48,774 nt of DNA from Candidatus Pacearchaeota archaeon (GTDB lineage: Archaea > Nanobdellota > Nanobdellia > Pacearchaeales > GW2011-AR1): positions 1-48,774 of the forward strand of contig JAIFVW010000001.1 in the NCBI GenBank assembly GCA_019662115.1, written 5' to 3'. Under the pieces are notes generated by a model that had not been told where the DNA came from, searched no databases, and worked only from the letters and a program-made list of their open reading frames with translations. How positions within the stretch are numbered: position 1 is the stretch's first letter; each line of letters opens with the position of its first letter. Shown here piece by piece: positions 36,873-46,022 of the stretch. Made by a program: the position numbers and the translations under genes.

Positions 36873-37342
36873 AGAGGGAGAATTATTTTCTTTATATTAA
36901 AGGAATTGTAGAGCTTCTCCAGCTCTTCATGCGAGAATATTATTGTCTCTGTGTTTATGTTAGGATGGAAGCCTACAGACTTTGCATCCCACAACTCCTT
37001 GTCAAGTATAAGAGTTGTTTTCTTTGCATAAATAAGTGAAAGAAATGAAACGCTTCCAGGTTTTACCCTTAGTTCCTGATAGAGTTCTTCTGGAGATGCG
37101 AATGCAAGGCTTTTGATATTAAGCTGTTCCTTTAGAGGCCTTACATCCAGCCTTTTTTCCGCATTCATGCATACAAGATAAAATTTATTGTACTCATCCT
37201 TAAGGAAAAGATTTTTAGTGTGAAATCCGGGGATATTTAGCTTGATCTTGTTTGCTTCCTTTACAGTAAAGACTGCAGGATGCTCGTACTCCTTGTATGA
37301 GACTTTAAATTTTTCAAGATATTTCTTCAATTCAGTGTCCAT
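36869..37342 (-). CDS. YbaK/ProX-type aminoacyl-tRNA deacylase
   Basis: YKEYEHPAVFTVKEA…HTKNLFLKDEYNKFYLVCMNAEKRLDVRPLKEQL…VKPGSVSFLSLI. Confidence 0.88.
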   Translation of the reverse strand: MDTELKKYLEKFKVSYKEYEHPAVFTVKEANKIKLNIPGFHTKNLFLKDEYNKFYLVCMNAEKRLDVRPLKEQLNIKSLAFASPEELYQELRVKPGSVSFLSLIYAKKTTLILDKELWDAKSVGFHPNINTETIIFSHEELEKLYNSFNIKKIILPL

Positions 37343-37392
37343 CGAGCAATAAGCATAGAATGATTTATATAACTATCAACTGTATTGGCAGA

Positions 37393-38346
37393 ATGGAAGA
37401 AAAGTATGATTTTATTATTCTTGGAGCAGGAGTCACAGGATTGGCGGCTGCAATGTATGGTGCTAGGCTTGGATTGAAGACCTTATGCCTTGGAACTACA
37501 TTCGGCACAGAGCTTCCGATAGGAGGAGTTATTACTACTACTAATGTGGTTGAAAACTATCCTGGATTCATAAGACTGACCGGCACTCAACTGGCAGAGG
37601 CAATAAAAAAGCACGCTGAATCATATGATCTTGTATCAATAAAAGAGGAAAAAGCAGAATCAGTAAAAAAAGATGGAAAAATGTTCCATGTCAAGACAAA
37701 AAAGCATGAATATATTGGGAAAACAGTATTGTTTGCAACAGGAACAAAATGGAGAAGACTAGAGTGTCCAGGAAGTCTAGAGCTTGAAAATAAAGGAGTT
37801 GCATATTGCGCATTATGTGATGCTCCTCTTTTCAAGAACAAGGTTGTGGGAGTAGTTGGAGGATCCGATTCTGCTGTCAAGGATGCATTGGTTCTTGCAG
37901 AGCATGCAAAAAAAGTTTACATAATATATAGAGGAGAAAAAATAAGGCCTGAGCCTATCAACCTTCAGAGAGTTGCCGCAAACGAGAAGATAGAGATAAT
38001 AACAAAAGCTAACGTGGTAGAGGTAAAGGGTGACAGGCTCGTTAAATCTGTTATTCTTGATCTTGAGTATAATGGGAGCAAGGAACTCCCATTGCAGGGA
38101 TTGTTTATTGCAATAGGGCATATTGCTTTATCTGATCTGGCAAAACCTCTGGGAGTAAAGCTGAATGAAAAGGGAGAGATAATTATTGATCATAAGACTT
38201 CTGAGACAAACGTTCCTGGAATATTCGCTGCTGGAGATGTTGCAGACAAGCCTTTCAAACAGGCCATAACAGGAGTTGCAGAGGGATGCACTGCTGCATA
38301 TTCTGCTTTTGAGCACATTACCAAGAGTGAAATCAAGACTGCATAG
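37393..38346 (+). CDS. trxB: Thioredoxin reductase (FAD-dependent)
   Basis: YDFIILGAGVTGLAAAMYGARLG, CALCDAPLFKNKVVGVVGGSDSAVKDAL, GIFAAGDVADKPFKQAITGVAEGCTAAYSAFEH. Confidence 0.93.
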   Translation: MEEKYDFIILGAGVTGLAAAMYGARLGLKTLCLGTTFGTELPIGGVITTTNVVENYPGFIRLTGTQLAEAIKKHAESYDLVSIKEEKAESVKKDGKMFHVKTKKHEYIGKTVLFATGTKWRRLECPGSLELENKGVAYCALCDAPLFKNKVVGVVGGSDSAVKDALVLAEHAKKVYIIYRGEKIRPEPINLQRVAANEKIEIITKANVVEVKGDRLVKSVILDLEYNGSKELPLQGLFIAIGHIALSDLAKPLGVKLNEKGEIIIDHKTSETNVPGIFAAGDVADKPFKQAITGVAEGCTAAYSAFEHITKSEIKTA

Positions 38347-38381
38347 ATTAAGTTTTTAAACAACAACATTCTCTTAGGAAA

Positions 38382-38843
38382 ATGGAAAAGAGAGGTCTTT
38401 CGCCGGTGATTGCAACCGTTATGCTTATCGCTCTTGCTCTAATCATTGCACTTATAATCTTCTTGTGGGCAAAGAATTTCATCAAGGAGGTTCCGCAGAA
38501 ATTTGGGGAGCCAGTTGATAGAGCATGCGCTCAGGTAAGCATTGATGCTGAGATAACTGGAGATATAGAAAGGAAAATCTCGTTAATAAATAGAGGGAAT
38601 GTTCCTGTATATGGAGTGGAGATAAGGAAGAAAGATGCTGTAGAGGGTTCTATAAAGAATATCGCAACGCTTCCTACAACAATAAAGAATGGCGAAACTG
38701 GCGAGGCAACAATAGCTGGAGACGGCTCTGATGTAAGTGGAGAGGTCATTGTCTATCCTATTCTTCTGGGAGAGTCAAAATCAGGACAGAATAAGAGACC
38801 ATATACATGCGGAGAACAGTACGGTGTTCCACTTACGATTTAA
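38382..38843 (+). CDS. Archaeal type IV pilin/archaellin-like protein 1
   Basis: MEKRGLSPVIATVMLIALALIIALIIFLWAKNFI, class III-type signal. Confidence 0.9.
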   Translation: MEKRGLSPVIATVMLIALALIIALIIFLWAKNFIKEVPQKFGEPVDRACAQVSIDAEITGDIERKISLINRGNVPVYGVEIRKKDAVEGSIKNIATLPTTIKNGETGEATIAGDGSDVSGEVIVYPILLGESKSGQNKRPYTCGEQYGVPLTI

Positions 38844-38844
38844 A

Positions 38845-39366
38845 ATGAGAAAGGGATTGAGCGATGTTGTCACAACAGTTCTTCTTCTGCTTGTTACCAT
38901 TGCCGCTGTAGCGATTGTTGCTGCATTTATTGTACCCTGGATAAGGGGGAGCCTTAATGAGGGCACCGCATGTGTATCTTACAATAGTTATTTTACTTTT
39001 GATCAGACATTTGGATATAACTGCAGAGATCCAGGCACTGGAGCATATCATATTTCAGTTAGAGCGGAACCTAACTCCTCTGCCGCAGAATCAATACAGG
39101 GATTTGATCTTGTATTCCTTCTTAAGGGAGCCACAAAGGTTGTTCATGTAAGAAAAGGGCAGGAATCTTCTTGTATAACTAATGGAATAAGCCAAAAAGG
39201 CTTATGCTCTGGAACCCTAAAAGTTCCTGAAGCAGAAGAATTATTTACATATTCATATTACGCTGATTCTACATACGATGCCGCTGAAATCTATCCGGTG
39301 GTTAAGAATGGAAAAGTATGCGGCAAGTCAGGCTCGATAGAATTAAAAGCTTGCAGTTCCCCTTAA
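38845..39366 (+). CDS. Archaeal type IV pilin-like protein 2
   Basis: MRKGLSDVVTTVLLLLVTIAAVAIVAAFIVPWI; ATG 38845 preferred over the track start. Confidence 0.87.
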   Translation: MRKGLSDVVTTVLLLLVTIAAVAIVAAFIVPWIRGSLNEGTACVSYNSYFTFDQTFGYNCRDPGTGAYHISVRAEPNSSAAESIQGFDLVFLLKGATKVVHVRKGQESSCITNGISQKGLCSGTLKVPEAEELFTYSYYADSTYDAAEIYPVVKNGKVCGKSGSIELKACSSP

Positions 39367-39370
39367 CTAT

Positions 39371-39913
39371 ATGAGAAAAAAAGGACAGGTGTGGGTTGAA
39401 ACTGTAATTTATACCCTTATTGGCCTCTCTCTTATGGGACTTGCGCTTGCTTTCATAACTCCCAAGCTAAACCAGCTTAGAGACAAGGCAGTAGTTGAGC
39501 AGGCAATAGGCTCTCTTACAGCATTTGATGAGACAATAAATGACGTGCTTACGGCTCCTGGAAATAGAAGAGTGGTAGACTTCACCATGAAAAGAGGGGA
39601 GCTTTATTTCAACTCATCAGGAGATGAAATTGATATGGTGATTTCGGGATTAGGGAAGCCGTATTCGCAGCCCGGGGTTGAGATAAAATCTAGAGTCAGC
39701 ATATTATCAGTACAGGAACAAAAGACAAGCTCGGTAATTTTAAGATTGAGATACACCAATAGCAGCGGAGATCCTTATGTGAATCTAACTTACAATGATG
39801 CAGACACATTGAAGAAATTCAGTGCCGCCTCAATACCATATAAGTTTTATGTTTTGAATACAGGAGTTAAGAACAAGATGGAGGTCGTGAGCATTACTGA
39901 AGCATCCGGATAG
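39371..39913 (+). CDS. Type IV pilin-like protein 3
   Basis: MRKKGQVWVETVIYTLIGLSLMGLALAF, Glu at +5 after the predicted Gly cleavage site. Confidence 0.83.
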   Translation: MRKKGQVWVETVIYTLIGLSLMGLALAFITPKLNQLRDKAVVEQAIGSLTAFDETINDVLTAPGNRRVVDFTMKRGELYFNSSGDEIDMVISGLGKPYSQPGVEIKSRVSILSVQEQKTSSVILRLRYTNSSGDPYVNLTYNDADTLKKFSAASIPYKFYVLNTGVKNKMEVVSITEASG

Positions 39914-39943
39914 CTTTAAATAAACACTCCCACTTTTCTCCCA

Positions 39944-41473
39944 ATGCTCTCTCCACTTAACCTAAATCCTGTAATTCCTGCCCTTCCTCGAATAGATGAT
40001 AAAAAGAAGGTAAATGTAAGATACATGCTTGTGCCTCCTTATGCTTCAGCGCATATTTTTTGGAACAATGAACTTGGGGAGCTTACTTATGAGATTGAGG
40101 AGCCTATTCTACATGAAGATGAAAAAGAGGCCCTTGAAAAACTTGAGCAGGCCATGCTTGAGATAATAAATGTTAATGTTGCTGTGGAAAAAACTTTAGA
40201 GGCGACAACAAGCTACATCGACAAGACTGCAAGGCTTTTGATTGAAGAATTAAATATGCATATGTCTGCAGAGACCTACAGCAAGCTTTTCTATTATCTT
40301 TTCAGGGATTTCATAGGCCTTAATGAGATAGATCCAATTCTAAGAGATTATTTTATAGAGGACATTGAATGCAATGGAATTGACACTCCAGTATATCTTA
40401 TCCATAGAGTTTACAGAAATATGAGAACAAATATAGTTTTCAGGGATATAGAAAAGCTTGCAAGCTTCGTTGAAAAGCTAGCGCAAAGATGCGGAAGATA
40501 TGTCTCATATGCACAGCCTCTTCTTGATGGTACTCTTCCTGATGGAAGCAGAGTAAATGCAACATACACTAAAGACGTCACTTCTAGAGGCCCTACATTC
40601 ACGATAAGAAAATTCACTAAAGTTCCATGGACTCCCACACAACTTATAGCCTTCAACACAATGAGCCCAGAGATGCTTGCATATTTCTGGATTTTGCTGC
40701 AGTATAAGGCAAGCATACTTATAGCAGGAGGAACCGCTTCAGGAAAAACAACTCTGCTTAATGCGCTTGCATTCTTCATCCCGCCTGAAGCAAGAGTTGT
40801 AAGCATTGAAGATACAAGGGAAATTAATCTGCCAAGGGAAAACTGGCTTCCTGCAGTTGCAAGAACATCAATAGGAGTTGGAAAAGTTGGAGAGGTTGAC
40901 CTTTTCGCATTACTGAAAAGCTCATTTAGACAGAATCCTGATTATCTTATTGTGGGAGAAGTCAGAGGAAAAGAGGCATTCGTACTTTTCCAGGGAATGG
41001 CTTCTGGACACGCATCACTAAGCACTATGCACGCAGACTCGGTAGATACGCTCATAAGAAGATTGCAGACACCTCCAATTAATCTCTCTCCTACACTTGT
41101 CAATTCACTTGATTGCGTTGCAATAGCAACGCACGCCGTGTCAAGACAGCAGGAGACAAGAAGAGTGAGGGAAATTGTTGAGATACTTAATGTTGAAAAG
41201 GATGGCACTGCACTCGTCAATACTCCTTTCATATGGAATCCAAATCAGGACGTGTTTTATTTCAAAAAACAAAGCAAGGTGCTTGAAAAGATTGCTGCAA
41301 GAAGAGGAATTCCCCTTGAAAAATTGCAAAAGGAGTTCCTGACAAGAGCAAAGCTTCTTTATGAGCTCTATAAAAACAGGATTTTTGGATTTGACGAGAT
41401 AGGCAAGATAATAAATGACTATTACAAGAACCCGGTGGATGTCTTAAGCAAGTATAATATCATCGAAGAATAA
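39944..41473 (+). CDS. Type II/IV secretion-type assembly ATPase (PilB/FlaI/TadA family)
   Basis: Walker A GGTASGKTTLLNAL; SIEDTREI; RQNPDYLIVGEVRGKEAFVLFQGMASGHASLSTMHA. Confidence 0.96.
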   Translation: MLSPLNLNPVIPALPRIDDKKKVNVRYMLVPPYASAHIFWNNELGELTYEIEEPILHEDEKEALEKLEQAMLEIINVNVAVEKTLEATTSYIDKTARLLIEELNMHMSAETYSKLFYYLFRDFIGLNEIDPILRDYFIEDIECNGIDTPVYLIHRVYRNMRTNIVFRDIEKLASFVEKLAQRCGRYVSYAQPLLDGTLPDGSRVNATYTKDVTSRGPTFTIRKFTKVPWTPTQLIAFNTMSPEMLAYFWILLQYKASILIAGGTASGKTTLLNALAFFIPPEARVVSIEDTREINLPRENWLPAVARTSIGVGKVGEVDLFALLKSSFRQNPDYLIVGEVRGKEAFVLFQGMASGHASLSTMHADSVDTLIRRLQTPPINLSPTLVNSLDCVAIATHAVSRQQETRRVREIVEILNVEKDGTALVNTPFIWNPNQDVFYFKKQSKVLEKIAARRGIPLEKLQKEFLTRAKLLYELYKNRIFGFDEIGKIINDYYKNPVDVLSKYNIIEE

Positions 41474-41505
41474 AGATATTTAAACAACTATTGATTTCTG
41501 GGGCA

Positions 41506-41667
41506 ATGGAAAGAGAGGTAATAACGCTCCTGGCTCAGCTTCTGACTGGAATTAAAGACGCATTGGTAAAGCTTGAGAGGGCTGAAAAAATAAAAGACAC
41601 TGAAGATATTGCCATGGCTAAAAGGGAGATACTGAATTTCCAAAATCAGATAAACAAGCTCCTATGA
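41506..41667 (+). CDS. 53-aa helical protein absent from the supplied ORF track
   Basis: MEREVITLLAQLLTGIKDALVKLERAEKIKDTEDIAMAKREILNFQNQINKLL*, 4-nt ATGA overlap with the next CDS. Confidence 0.7.
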   Translation: MEREVITLLAQLLTGIKDALVKLERAEKIKDTEDIAMAKREILNFQNQINKLL

Positions 41668-42956
41668 TAGACGAACTAAAGAGGAATATAGATGTAGAGA
41701 TCGAGATGCTCAGGGAAATATCAAACTACAGCAGAAGGCTGCAGGTTGCGGCCCCTGCCGAGAGAAATATTCTTGAGAATGCGCTTGCATCTCTAAGGAA
41801 TAGCATGAAAATAATCAATCAGTCAATACCTTCGCTTCTTGGAAGTGTTGGAGTGCAACAACTTACAAGGCCCGTTAATACTGCCCTTGAAAAAGTTAAT
41901 TTCAACAGGAGCAGCACCCCTCTTACTGTTGTCGTACCACGGAGCACAAGAGACAAGCTTCTCAATGAGTTAAGCATAAGCGATAGCCTGATGCGCAAGC
42001 TAAAGAAAAAGCATCATCTTGACAAGGAAAAATTTGAGGAGTTCAGGGCTGCAAGAGGATATCTTAAATTTGCCAACAAGATGTTCCAGGAGACTGCAGA
42101 AAGGCTCATAAGAAGAGGCCATTTCCAGAAGCTTTCCGTTGAGATAAAAAAGGCTAATATAGATGTGCTTTTTGAAACTTATGTCTCTATGATATTTCTT
42201 TCAACTTTCATTGCATTTTTCCTATCTCTAGGAGTTTCATTAATTTTGTTTTTCTTTTCAGTCTCGCTTTCTCCTCCTTTTATAAGCCTATATGCAGGAT
42301 CTTTCATTACAAGATTCAGCCAGATAATATGGATCCCTCTTGTTTTCCCAGTAGTGGTTTTCTTTTCACTTTACATCTATCCATCTACTGAAAAAAGCTC
42401 CATTGCCAAGAGAATAGAACAGGAGCTTCCTTTTGCAGTCATACATATGAGCGCGATCTCTGGATCTGGAATTGAGCCAAGTGAGATATTCAAGATCATA
42501 GGCTTAAACAGAGAATATCCTTATCTTAGGACAGAGATAAGAAAAGTTCTAAACCAGATCAATATTTACGGATATGACCTGGTGACTGCATTGAACAATG
42601 TCGCCAAGGCAACTCCAAGTAAAAAGCTTGCAGAGGTATTGTCTGGATTGGGAACAACAATACATTCCGGAGGAAGCCTTCCTGACTTTTTTGAGAAAAG
42701 ATCAGATACACTCTTGATTGAATATAGAGTTGACAGAGAGAGATTCACGAAAATTGCAGAAACCTTCATGGACATATATATCAGCGCAGTCATTGCGGCC
42801 CCTATGATACTAATGCTTCTACTTGTGATGATAGGAGTCTCTGGAATAAATGTAGGATTCACCCCTCTTCAGATGACCTTCCTCATCATTCTCATCATTG
42901 CACTTATAAATGTTGTATTCATAGGATTCCTGCAGATAAAGCAGCCAACATACTGA
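41664..42956 (+). CDS. T2SSF/TadC-type membrane platform protein 1
   Basis: LPFAVIHMSAISGSGIEPSEIFKIIGLNREYPYLRTEIRKVLNQINIYGYDLVTALNNVAKATPSKKLAEVLSGLGTTIHSGGSLPDFF plus TM segments. Confidence 0.92.
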   Translation: MIDELKRNIDVEIEMLREISNYSRRLQVAAPAERNILENALASLRNSMKIINQSIPSLLGSVGVQQLTRPVNTALEKVNFNRSSTPLTVVVPRSTRDKLLNELSISDSLMRKLKKKHHLDKEKFEEFRAARGYLKFANKMFQETAERLIRRGHFQKLSVEIKKANIDVLFETYVSMIFLSTFIAFFLSLGVSLILFFFSVSLSPPFISLYAGSFITRFSQIIWIPLVFPVVVFFSLYIYPSTEKSSIAKRIEQELPFAVIHMSAISGSGIEPSEIFKIIGLNREYPYLRTEIRKVLNQINIYGYDLVTALNNVAKATPSKKLAEVLSGLGTTIHSGGSLPDFFEKRSDTLLIEYRVDRERFTKIAETFMDIYISAVIAAPMILMLLLVMIGVSGINVGFTPLQMTFLIILIIALINVVFIGFLQIKQPTY

Positions 42957-43825
42957 TGAGACTAAAAAAAATGCACTGGGTGGGAATAATTTTTTCAGTC
43001 ATAATAGCTGGAGTAGACACTCTATTTTTTCTTGGGGATTCCAATCTTTTCCTTTTTCTCCTGGGAATAGCAGCAGGGATAGTCGCCCTTCCTTTTGTAA
43101 TAGGACTTATACTGGAAAATAAAAGAGAACAGGAGATAAGCGATATGTTTCTAGAGTTCTCAAGAAATCTTGCAGAAAGCGTTGCCACTGGCACTCCAAT
43201 AAGCAAGAGTATCATAAACATGAGCAGGAAGAATTATGGATCGTTGAATCTTTATATTGCAAAGCTTTCCAACCAGATCTCCCTTGGGATCCCTGTAAAT
43301 CAGGCCCTTCATAATTTTGCATACGATGTCGACTCTCCTGTTATAAGCAGGGCAATAACACTGATAAGCGAGGCAGAAAGAGCAGGAGGAGAGATTGACT
43401 ATATCCTAGAATCATCTGCAAAGGCAATATCAGAGGTTGAGAAACTAAAGAAAGAGAGGCAGTCTTCCATCTATAATCTTGTAGTTCAGGGATACATCAT
43501 ATTCTTCATATTCATAGGAATAATGCTTGTCATGGAGTTCAAGATCCTCCCTCTTACTGCAGGAATAGGATCTATTGGATCTTTCAGTCTTTCCTCAATA
43601 ACTTCAATCGCAGACACTTCGGCCTCAACAGGGCCTGCTATATCTGCGCAAGAGCTTGCAAGGCCATTCCTATATCTTCTCTTAAGCCAGGGATTTTTTG
43701 CAGGACTTACTATAGGAAAGATTACCGAAGGATCAATGAAGGCTGGAATAAAGCATTCGTTCATACTGACAATTGCAGCATTCCTTATTTCAACTGGTGC
43801 AGAAGCTACAAGAAGATATTTCTAA
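42956..43825 (+). CDS. T2SSF/TadC-type membrane platform protein 2
   Basis: MFLEFSRNLAESVATGTPISKSIINMSRKNYGSLNLYIAKLSNQISLGIPVNQALHNFAYD…AERAGGEIDYILES. Confidence 0.92.
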   Translation: MRLKKMHWVGIIFSVIIAGVDTLFFLGDSNLFLFLLGIAAGIVALPFVIGLILENKREQEISDMFLEFSRNLAESVATGTPISKSIINMSRKNYGSLNLYIAKLSNQISLGIPVNQALHNFAYDVDSPVISRAITLISEAERAGGEIDYILESSAKAISEVEKLKKERQSSIYNLVVQGYIIFFIFIGIMLVMEFKILPLTAGIGSIGSFSLSSITSIADTSASTGPAISAQELARPFLYLLLSQGFFAGLTIGKITEGSMKAGIKHSFILTIAAFLISTGAEATRRYF

Positions 43826-43850
43826 ATATTTAAATAATCCAAAAATCTAA

Positions 43851-44081
43851 ATGGATATGGTTTGGAAAGACTGGCCTTATTGGTTGAAGGGAGGAATAAT
43901 ATTTGCAATCATTGGATTTGTTTCTGGCTGTGTTTTAAGTCAAAATGATACTTTCGTTTTAAGCGGGTCTTCAGACGTTGTATGGATTGTATATATGGCG
44001 ATTTCCCTTACGATTGTGGGCTTTATAGTTGGTACAATTCTCGGGTCAATTTATGGAAGCATAAAGAATAAAGAAAAATAG
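43851..44081 (+). CDS. Small two-TM membrane protein
   Basis: Two hydrophobic segments in 76 aa. Confidence 0.68.
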   Translation: MDMVWKDWPYWLKGGIIFAIIGFVSGCVLSQNDTFVLSGSSDVVWIVYMAISLTIVGFIVGTILGSIYGSIKNKEK

Positions 44082-44810
44082 CTAATTTCTTTCAGCAAGG
44101 TAAAAGATCTCGTTCTTTCTTGCAAGCATTTTGAACTTATAATTCAAACGAGCAAGAAGGTGCTCTATCCAGCCTCGCTGAGGATGGTTCATAGGTTTTC
44201 CTGAGAGAGTTTTTGTCGAGAAGCTGATGAGAATGTGCTTTGAATGAATGTGGTTTATTATTTTCTCCGCGAGCTTATGGCCCTTGCTTTCAAGGACATC
44301 AAAAAGCTTTAGGATCAAAGTTATGTCGGTTCTTGGAAGATCATCTTTTATTTTCCTTACATCATAGAAAAATGCCCTGCCTTTAATATTGTTTAGCTTG
44401 AAATAATCATGTATTATTTTCAATTCATCTTCCTTTATATCGACTGCATAATATTCCAGTGAGGGTTCTGCAAGAGCAAGAGGATTGAGACCGCATCCCA
44501 GGTCGAGGATTGATTGTACATTTAAATCCTTGAGCATTGATTTCAGGAAAGGATAGTCTTCTTTCCTTTCTTTTGTTGAGGCATGAGCATCAAGGATATT
44601 CTCTTTTTTTGACGTGTACTGGAACCTTCCAGTAAGTTTTCGCAATGAATTTCTGACTGATTTTATTATTACCTTGATTTCCTTTTCAGAAAGAGAGGCT
44701 AGGTCGATATTCTTTGTCTCTTTATTGAGTTCTTCCTCTACAATTTTTGAAGAGAGGCCTGAAAGCTCCTTCTTTTCTTTGATCTTGGTTATCAAGTCTT
44801 GCCTGTTCAT
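44082..44810 (-). CDS. 16S rRNA (guanine-N7) methyltransferase-like protein, ArmA/Rmt/FmrO family
   Basis: ASTKERKEDYPFLKSM…VQSILDLGCGLNPLALAE…YAVDIKEDEL…ITLILKLFDVLESKGHK…HILISFSTKTLSGK. Confidence 0.85.
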   Translation of the reverse strand: MNRQDLITKIKEKKELSGLSSKIVEEELNKETKNIDLASLSEKEIKVIIKSVRNSLRKLTGRFQYTSKKENILDAHASTKERKEDYPFLKSMLKDLNVQSILDLGCGLNPLALAEPSLEYYAVDIKEDELKIIHDYFKLNNIKGRAFFYDVRKIKDDLPRTDITLILKLFDVLESKGHKLAEKIINHIHSKHILISFSTKTLSGKPMNHPQRGWIEHLLARLNYKFKMLARKNEIFYLAERN

Positions 44811-44860
44811 ATAGAATCATACAGAGGAACGTATATAAATTGTCAGCTCCATTGTGTTTT

Positions 44861-45553
44861 ATGAAAAGAGGAGCAAGCCATATCGAGGCCATATTGGCAT
44901 TTGTATTGTTCATAAGTTTTGTAGTTGCTGGATTTTATTTTTTCACACCTACAAGTTCAAGGCTTGCTGATTCATCATTAAGTTATGCAACCAGGGAAAT
45001 AATGAAAAACATAAGCATTTCAATAGAGACTTATGGTGTAAAGATCAATCAGTCTTCCAGGAAACTTGATGTAATTCCGGTAGACATACTTGTTCCAGCT
45101 GGCAGACATGTAAGGGCAGAAAATGGGAGTGCAATACTCCCTGCAAGAATAGGAAGCAACGGAGTAACATACGTCAATATAAGCGGAAGCGGCTTCATAA
45201 CTCTTGAATATGCAGATGATATACTTCCTTCTGCTGGCCCTTTAGAGTTCGATTATGATCGGCAGATTGTATATTCCTCACTTGCATCATCAAGAGATGA
45301 AAATATCCTATCAAAAAAAAGGATTATTGGATTGAATGAGTCTTATTTTAATAAATATGATATGTTGAAGCAGCAATTCAACCTTCCTGATAGGGTTGAT
45401 TTTGGATTCAGCCTTGATCTTCCTGGTTTGAAAATAACCAGTGAAAGAAATATCCCGCAAGGGATTAATATTTATTCCAGTACTATGAGGGTGGAGATGC
45501 TTAATGAAACTGGAGACAGAGAGTTTGGAGACCTCACAATAAAAGTATGGTAA
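44861..45553 (+). CDS. Type IV pilin-like protein 4
   Basis: MKRGASHIEAILAFVLFISFVVAGFYFF, Glu at +5; ATG 44861 preferred. Confidence 0.75.
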   Translation: MKRGASHIEAILAFVLFISFVVAGFYFFTPTSSRLADSSLSYATREIMKNISISIETYGVKINQSSRKLDVIPVDILVPAGRHVRAENGSAILPARIGSNGVTYVNISGSGFITLEYADDILPSAGPLEFDYDRQIVYSSLASSRDENILSKKRIIGLNESYFNKYDMLKQQFNLPDRVDFGFSLDLPGLKITSERNIPQGINIYSSTMRVEMLNETGDREFGDLTIKVW

Positions 45554-45984
45554 ACAAAAGAGGCTGGCTCAGGATTGTTGAAGCAAGTCTCGCAATAGTT
45601 ATTATATTTGGAGCGCTGGTTGCTCTTACTAGAACATCAAAGCCTGTAATAGACAATAGCCTGGGAGAGAGGATTCCAGTTCTTCTCGATGAGCTTGCCC
45701 AAAACAAAGATCTTAGGGAACAGGTTATATCTTACGATACAAATCAAAGCGAGGATGCACAAATGAACAAGGAGATATTGAATAACGTTAATTCATTTAT
45801 AGGTGATAGAATCCAGGCATCCATTCAGCATGTTGCTATAATATGCGATCCCCAAGAACTCTGCAGCCTCTCTCAGTATCCTAAGAATGCTGGGTCTGTT
45901 TATTCTTACGAAAGAATAATAAGCTCAACTCTGCAGAATTTCAGCCCAAAAAAAGTAAAGTTATTTTTATGGAGAGCTAACTAA
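45547..45984 (+). CDS. Type IV pilin-like protein 5
   Basis: VNKRGWLRIVEASLAIVIIFGALVALTR; overlaps the previous ORF. Confidence 0.75.
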   Translation: MVNKRGWLRIVEASLAIVIIFGALVALTRTSKPVIDNSLGERIPVLLDELAQNKDLREQVISYDTNQSEDAQMNKEILNNVNSFIGDRIQASIQHVAIICDPQELCSLSQYPKNAGSVYSYERIISSTLQNFSPKKVKLFLWRAN

Positions 45985-46022
45985 CCATAAAGCTTTATAA
46001 AGTTGTTACCTCTTCAGAGATT

